Below, piece by piece: positions 4,632 to 8,076 of a stretch of DNA of 8,076 nt; position 1 is the stretch's first letter, and every line of letters starts with the position of its first letter. Both the position numbers and the translations under genes were made by a program. The notes under the pieces were generated by a model, which was not told the origin of the DNA, searched no databases, and saw only the letters and a list, made by a program, of their open reading frames with translations. The stretch covers positions 1-8,076 of the forward strand of contig PXBV01000226.1 of the NCBI GenBank assembly GCA_003565575.1, written 5' to 3'. The DNA is from Psychroflexus sp. Its GTDB lineage: Bacteria > Bacteroidota > Bacteroidia > Flavobacteriales > Flavobacteriaceae.

Positions 4632-6254
4632 TTAAGCCTTCCCTAAAATTGCTTTGTATTTTTCTTCATCTTTTAAAATAGTTATTCCTTGTTTGATCAC
4701 TTCTCCCTTTTCTGTGTAGTAGGTATACACAGCTTCATCATAACCTAATTTCCTTAAAATCAATTCAGTAAGTAGCTTTTCTAAAGTTGCCTTTTCAGCT
4801 TCAAATGCTTTTTCTCTTTCTTCATCTAGTTTTTTCTCTAGGTTTTTTAAAGATGCATCCACAGTATGTTGAAAGCCTTCTGCCTTTGCAATTGTTTTTA
4901 ATTCTCTTATTTTTTCATCCGTTTCTGTTTCAAATTTAAAGCCCCGTTCTGAGATAAATTTTTGAAATTGATTGATGATATTTATATCTAAATCAAAGTT
5001 GTCTACACTCAACTCTTGATGCGTGTTGACGTAATTCAGTGAAAAATCAAAAAGTAGATTTTCTTTAAGGAGTGCCTTTACGAGTTGGCTTTCTTTTTCT
5101 ATATCCACTTCAATATCTGGTGTTATGCCACCACCATCAAAAACACTTCTTCCATTTCTAGTTTTGAATTCTTTAAACTCTCGCACCTCTTTTCGTATGC
5201 TTTTTCCATTCTGGTAGTCTAAGGCTTGAATACATCTCCCACTTGGTGTGTAATACCTAGAAATTGTGATTTTGGCTTGTGTTCCGTAATTCAATTTTTT
5301 TGGCCGTTGAACTAAACCTTTACCAAAGCTTCTACTACCTATCACAATTCCTCTGTCCAAATCTTGCAGACTTCCAGAGACAATTTCACTAGCAGAAGCT
5401 GATTTTTCATTGATTAAAACAGCTACAGGTATTTCTGTATCTATGGCTTTATTTTGAGTGGTGTAGGTTTGGTTGTATTTTTCTATTGCTGATTTTGTGA
5501 AGGTTATGGTTGTACCTTTTTCTATAAATATATTACTTACGTTTACGGCTTCAGATAATAAACCTCCCGGATTATTCCTCAAGTCCAAAATGATTTGAGT
5601 TGCTCCTTGCTCTTTCAAATTTTGTACAGCTTCTATGGTTTCTGAAGATGCAGTTCTAGAAAATTCTGACAGCACAATGTAACCCGTATTATCTTCCAAT
5701 AATTTATAAAATGGCACCGCTTTATCTTTTACAATTCCTCTTTTTAAAATAATGGTTTTTTTTCCTGTTTGGCGTTTGACTTCAACCTCTACTTCTGTAT
5801 CTGGAGCACCCTTTAAAAGTTCTCCTGCATCATCGTTATAATCTTCTACGCGTATATCTCCTATTCTTAGAATTTCATCACCTATTTTAAGCCCAGATAA
5901 ATCTGCCGGAGACTCTTTTAATATATTCTTTATCTTGATAGATTCCTTTGTTGTAATAATATCTGCACCTATTCCTGTATAATTACCAGAGTTTTGAATT
6001 CTCGCATTTTGTATTTTTAGTTCATCCCAAAACACAGTATAAGGGTCTAGATTTTCTAGCATCGATTTTATGGCAGAATTCATCAATACCGAAGGATCTA
6101 CCTCGTCCACATAATTCATATTCACTTCTTTGTACAAATTGGTAAAGATTTCAATTTGTTTCGCTATCTCAAAGAAGTCATTTTTAAAAGTCGTAAAACT
6201 ATAACTACTCAAAGCCACAACAGCTGTAATTCCAAAAAGCTTTAATTTTTCCAT
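4632..6254 (-). CDS. S41 family C-terminal processing peptidase (CtpA/Prc-like)
   Basis: This is a serine protease of the tail-specific (Tsp/CtpA) family, predicted to act in the periplasm on envelope proteins. It has 540 residues. The N-terminus has a short charged start and a hydrophobic run (about 6-22), a signal peptide or anchor. An N-terminal helical segment contains the conserved MLENLDPYTVFW (65-76). The PDZ domain spans about 92-172 (YTGIGADI; SPADLSGLKIGDEIL). The protease core contains ILDLRNNPGG (222-231) and EKSASASEIV (283-292). The Ser-Lys dyad is S287 and K312, with Q316 in SFGKGLVQ (309-316); the 25-residue Ser-Lys spacing matches CtpB. GGGITPDIEV (374-383) closes the core. 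The C-terminal extension (about 400-540) is helical and includes a charged coiled-coil-like stretch (466-500). It starts 37 nt after the rnpA stop, so both are probably co-transcribed. Confidence 0.93.
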   Translation of the reverse strand: MEKLKLFGITAVVALSSYSFTTFKNDFFEIAKQIEIFTNLYKEVNMNYVDEVDPSVLMNSAIKSMLENLDPYTVFWDELKIQNARIQNSGNYTGIGADIITTKESIKIKNILKESPADLSGLKIGDEILRIGDIRVEDYNDDAGELLKGAPDTEVEVEVKRQTGKKTIILKRGIVKDKAVPFYKLLEDNTGYIVLSEFSRTASSETIEAVQNLKEQGATQIILDLRNNPGGLLSEAVNVSNIFIEKGTTITFTKSAIEKYNQTYTTQNKAIDTEIPVAVLINEKSASASEIVSGSLQDLDRGIVIGSRSFGKGLVQRPKKLNYGTQAKITISRYYTPSGRCIQALDYQNGKSIRKEVREFKEFKTRNGRSVFDGGGITPDIEVDIEKESQLVKALLKENLLFDFSLNYVNTHQELSVDNFDLDINIINQFQKFISERGFKFETETDEKIRELKTIAKAEGFQHTVDASLKNLEKKLDEEREKAFEAEKATLEKLLTELILRKLGYDEAVYTYYTEKGEVIKQGITILKDEEKYKAILGKA

Positions 6255-6291
6255 CTGTTTTGTATTTTATCTACTTGTTTTCGCTTTCATC

Positions 6292-6648
6292 TTAGTTCAT
6301 TTCTTCCAAAAGTTGATTTACTTTAGTTTGAATATGCTTGTAATCCATTTTTTTTTTACCAATAAATCCTATCATAATGGCATACTTTGAAGGCTTTTGG
6401 ATTAGACTTGATTTATTCAACCGGTAAGCTTCTCTCAATTGTCTTTTTAGCCTTATTCTATCTACAGCTTTTTTAAAGATCCTTTTGGATACATTAACGC
6501 TCACTAAATGCTTTTCCTTATCAATCTCCACGTATTTTATAAGAATGGGATAAGCCTTTATGACTTTACCTTCTTCAAAAACGCGTTTAATGAGAGTTCT
6601 AGATTTTAATTTTTCTTTCTTTGGGTAGGTAAACTCTTTATAATCCAT
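6292..6648 (-). CDS. rnpA: Ribonuclease P protein component
   Basis: This is the protein subunit of RNase P, which binds the catalytic RNA and the pre-tRNA leader during tRNA 5' maturation. From ATG 6648 the protein has 118 residues, normal for the family, and begins MDYKEFTYPKKEKLKSRT, the expected flavobacterial N-terminus. An earlier in-frame TTG at 6666 would add a MLLLLF leader encoded inside the upstream hairpin and is unlikely. The second conserved block is VSKRIFKKAVDRIRLKRQLREAYR (53-76). The signature helix, normally R-N-R-x-K-R-x-x-R-E, reads R64-I65-R66-L-K-R, so the near-universal Asn is Ile. The rpmH gene that often precedes rnpA is absent; pgk lies upstream instead. The S41 protease gene follows after 37 nt. 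The identification is firm despite the substitution. Confidence 0.92.
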   Translation of the reverse strand: MDYKEFTYPKKEKLKSRTLIKRVFEEGKVIKAYPILIKYVEIDKEKHLVSVNVSKRIFKKAVDRIRLKRQLREAYRLNKSSLIQKPSKYAIMIGFIGKKKMDYKHIQTKVNQLLEEMN

Positions 6649-6658
6649 AAATAAAAGC

Positions 6659-6689
6659 AAAAGCAATACCTTATAAAGATATTGCTTTT
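6659..6689 (-). terminator. Terminator-like hairpin between pgk and rnpA
   Basis: A 10-bp perfect inverted repeat, AAAAGCAATA (6659-6668) and TATTGCTTTT (6680-6689), has an 11-nt loop and lies 22 nt after the pgk stop. On the minus strand the stem ends in TTTT and continues GCTTTTATTT, a broken T-tract. On the plus strand it is followed by a clean run of eight or more T. It is best read as a pgk terminator that may leak, because the rnpA ATG follows only 10 nt later and leaves no room for a separate promoter between them. Confidence 0.65.
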
Positions 6690-6711
6690 TTTTATTAAAA
6701 AATAGTTGTCT

Positions 6712-7893
6712 CTAATTTAAAGCTTCTATACCAGGAAGACTTTTTCCTTCTAGCATTTCCAACATAGCTCCACCACCTGTAGATACGTAACTCATTTTAG
6801 TGTCAAAGCCAAACTTTTTTGCTGCGGAAACACTATCACCTCCACCTACAAGAGAAAAGGCTCCTTTTTCTGTAGCTGCTGCAATGGCTTTTGCTAGAGC
6901 AATGGTTCCATCTGCAAACGTATCCATTTCAAACACGCCCAAAGGTCCATTCCAAAGTATAATTCTAGATTCTTCTATCACCTTTGCAAAATTTACCCTA
7001 GTCTCTGGTCCAGCATCTAGACCCATCCAACCATCTGTAATTTGTTTTATGTTTTCTACCTTGGTTTCAGAGTTATTATCAAATTCTTGAGTGACTACAC
7101 TGTCTACTGGTAAATGTATTTTTACATTCTGTTCTTCTGCTTTTTTAAGAATATCCAAAGCCATTTCCTGTAAGTCGTCTTCTACAAGAGATTCTCCTAT
7201 TTGTCCACCTTGAGCTTTAATAAAGGTAAAGGCCATACCACCGCCAATGATGAGATGATCCACCTTTGGTAAAATGTTCTCAATCACAGTAAGTTTTGAA
7301 GATACTTTGGCACCTCCAAGTATTGCAGTGACAGGTTTTTCAGTTGAGTTGAGGACTTTGTCTAAACTTTCAACTTCTTTTTGAAGTAAAAACCCCATAG
7401 CTTTATCTTCAAAAAATTCAGCAACAATAGTTGTTGAAGCGTGTGCTCTATGCGCAGTACCAAAGGCATCATTTACATATATGTCTCCTAGTTTTGAAAG
7501 TTTCTCTGCAAATTCTTTATCACCCTTCTTTTCTTCGTTGTAATATCTTAGATTCTCCAGCAACAGGATTTCTCCTGGTTTTAATTCTGCCACTGCTTGT
7601 TCTGCTTTATGACCTATACAATCTTCAGCAAATTTAACTTTTACACCAAGCACATCAGAAGCTGCATTAAGAACATGCTTTAAAGAATATTTTTCTTCTC
7701 TTCCTTCAGGTCTTCCTAAGTGAGACATTAATATAGCTGAGCCACCATCTTCAAGTACTTTTATGATTGTAGGTTTTGCTCCTTCAATTCTGCTCTTATC
7801 CGCCACATTAAACTCTTTATCTATCGGAACGTTGAAATCTACCCGAATCAGTGCCTTTTTATTTTTAAAATTGAAGTCTTTAATTGTTTTCAT
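6712..7893 (-). CDS. pgk: Phosphoglycerate kinase
   Basis: This glycolytic enzyme transfers phosphate between 1,3-bisphosphoglycerate and ADP, giving 3-phosphoglycerate and ATP, in the cytoplasm. It is complete at 393 residues, the normal bacterial length. The N-terminal substrate domain shows LIRVDFNVP (15-23), SRIEGAKPTI (34-43), SHLGRPEG (57-64), ENLRYY (113-118) and NDAFGTAHRAHAS (141-153). The C-terminal nucleotide domain shows ILGGAKVSSKL (191-201), LIIGGGMAFTF (214-224), LWNGPLGVFE (313-322) and GGGDSVSAAKKFG (350-362), followed by STGGGAMLEML (371-381). All catalytic landmarks look intact. A TAAATTTG element about 26 nt upstream of the ATG may be its promoter. Downstream lie a hairpin, then rnpA and the S41 gene in the same direction. 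The divergent neighbour is holB. Confidence 0.97.
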   Translation of the reverse strand: MKTIKDFNFKNKKALIRVDFNVPIDKEFNVADKSRIEGAKPTIIKVLEDGGSAILMSHLGRPEGREEKYSLKHVLNAASDVLGVKVKFAEDCIGHKAEQAVAELKPGEILLLENLRYYNEEKKGDKEFAEKLSKLGDIYVNDAFGTAHRAHASTTIVAEFFEDKAMGFLLQKEVESLDKVLNSTEKPVTAILGGAKVSSKLTVIENILPKVDHLIIGGGMAFTFIKAQGGQIGESLVEDDLQEMALDILKKAEEQNVKIHLPVDSVVTQEFDNNSETKVENIKQITDGWMGLDAGPETRVNFAKVIEESRIILWNGPLGVFEMDTFADGTIALAKAIAAATEKGAFSLVGGGDSVSAAKKFGFDTKMSYVSTGGGAMLEMLEGKSLPGIEALN

Positions 7894-7918
7894 TTTTAAT
7901 TTTTTTACATAATTTCTC

Positions 7919-7926
7919 CAAATTTA
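7919..7926 (-). promoter_or_regulatory. Putative pgk promoter -7 element (TAAATTTG)
   Basis: Read on the minus strand, TAAATTTG is an exact TAnnTTTG match 25 nt upstream of the pgk ATG. A TTG (plus 7941-7943) lies 14 nt further upstream, shorter than the usual 17-23 nt. The 79-nt pgk-holB spacer must hold promoters for both genes. On the plus strand the best holB candidate is the one-mismatch TACCTTTA at 7945-7952. Confidence 0.4.
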
Positions 7927-7972
7927 AACATTTAATTTTTCAATTACCTTTATGCTTTATTAATTTAGCCAC

Positions 7973-8076
7973 ATGACTTTTGAAAACGTCTTAGGATTAG
8001 AACATATTAAAACCCATTTGAAGTCTACTATTGCCAATGGCAGAGTTCCACATGCTCAATTATTTGTGGGTGCTTA
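7973..8076 (+). CDS. holB: DNA polymerase III delta prime subunit, N-terminal fragment
   Basis: This is the clamp-loader subunit of the replicative polymerase. Only the first 34 codons are in the window. The ATG at 7973 gives MTFENVLGLEHIKTHLKSTI, followed by NGRVPHAQLFVGA. This matches the start of AAA+ clamp-loader proteins: the 'F..v.Gq..i...L...i..gr..HA.LF.G' pattern that leads into the Walker A loop, which lies beyond the right edge. The lack of the RKYRP-type leader found at the start of DnaX, and the PHAQLFVG wording, favour delta prime (HolB) over gamma/tau. It is divergent from pgk across 79 nt. Confidence 0.8.
   Translation, partial: MTFENVLGLEHIKTHLKSTIANGRVPHAQLFVGA

Noticed and set aside
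6649..6666. TTG start giving rnpA an MLLLLF leader
   Set aside because: These codons lie in the terminator-like hairpin, and RnpA of this group begins just before the TYPKKEKLKS motif, fitting the ATG at 6648.
6800..7637. Two plus-strand open frames (6800-7090 and 7431-7637)
   Set aside because: Both are antisense to pgk, whose motifs are complete on the other strand.
1..8076. Mobile element, CRISPR, toxin-antitoxin, defence or biosynthetic system
   Set aside because: All recognisable genes are housekeeping families with intact motifs; no transposase, integrase, regularly spaced long repeats, or unexplained gene cluster was seen.

Overview
The window is low in GC and comes from a member of the Bacteroidota, most likely a marine-type Flavobacteriaceae. 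The signs are AT-rich spacers with almost no Shine-Dalgarno sequences, TAnnTTTG-like promoter elements, and the protein families present (flavobacterial-style RnpA and HolB, DUF2007). It is housekeeping chromosome. I see no insertion sequence, prophage, CRISPR array, tRNA or rRNA.

Layout, left to right. (1) The 5' two thirds of rnr (RNase R) lies on the minus strand and runs off the left edge. (2) A plus-strand pair follows: a 52-residue single-pass membrane protein and a 79-residue DUF2007 protein, the latter followed by an AT-rich hairpin with a T-tract. (3) About 0.66 kb without genes holds six DnaA-box-like 9-mers, two of them perfect TTATCCACA and four TTTTCCACA. It also holds AT-rich tracts, a tandem GATTTTT repeat and an inverted repeat. 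This is a strong candidate for the chromosomal replication origin (oriC), although dnaA is not in the window. (4) A tight plus-strand operon follows: rpiB, a cation diffusion facilitator with a TTG start, and an ElaA-type acetyltransferase, with 6-nt and 0-nt gaps. (5) A minus-strand cluster is transcribed as pgk, rnpA, S41 processing protease, with a terminator-like hairpin between pgk and rnpA. (6) The first 34 codons of holB (DNA polymerase III delta prime) start divergently from pgk at the right edge.

The genes cover separate core tasks: RNA decay and maturation (rnr, rnpA), sugar phosphate metabolism (rpiB, pgk), metal export, envelope proteolysis and replication (holB). rnr on the left and the rpiB operon on the right both point away from the putative origin, as expected for genes co-oriented with replication. 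The pgk-rnpA-S41 cluster would be head-on. The origin-like spacer is the most interesting part; I found no evidence of a novel multi-gene system.
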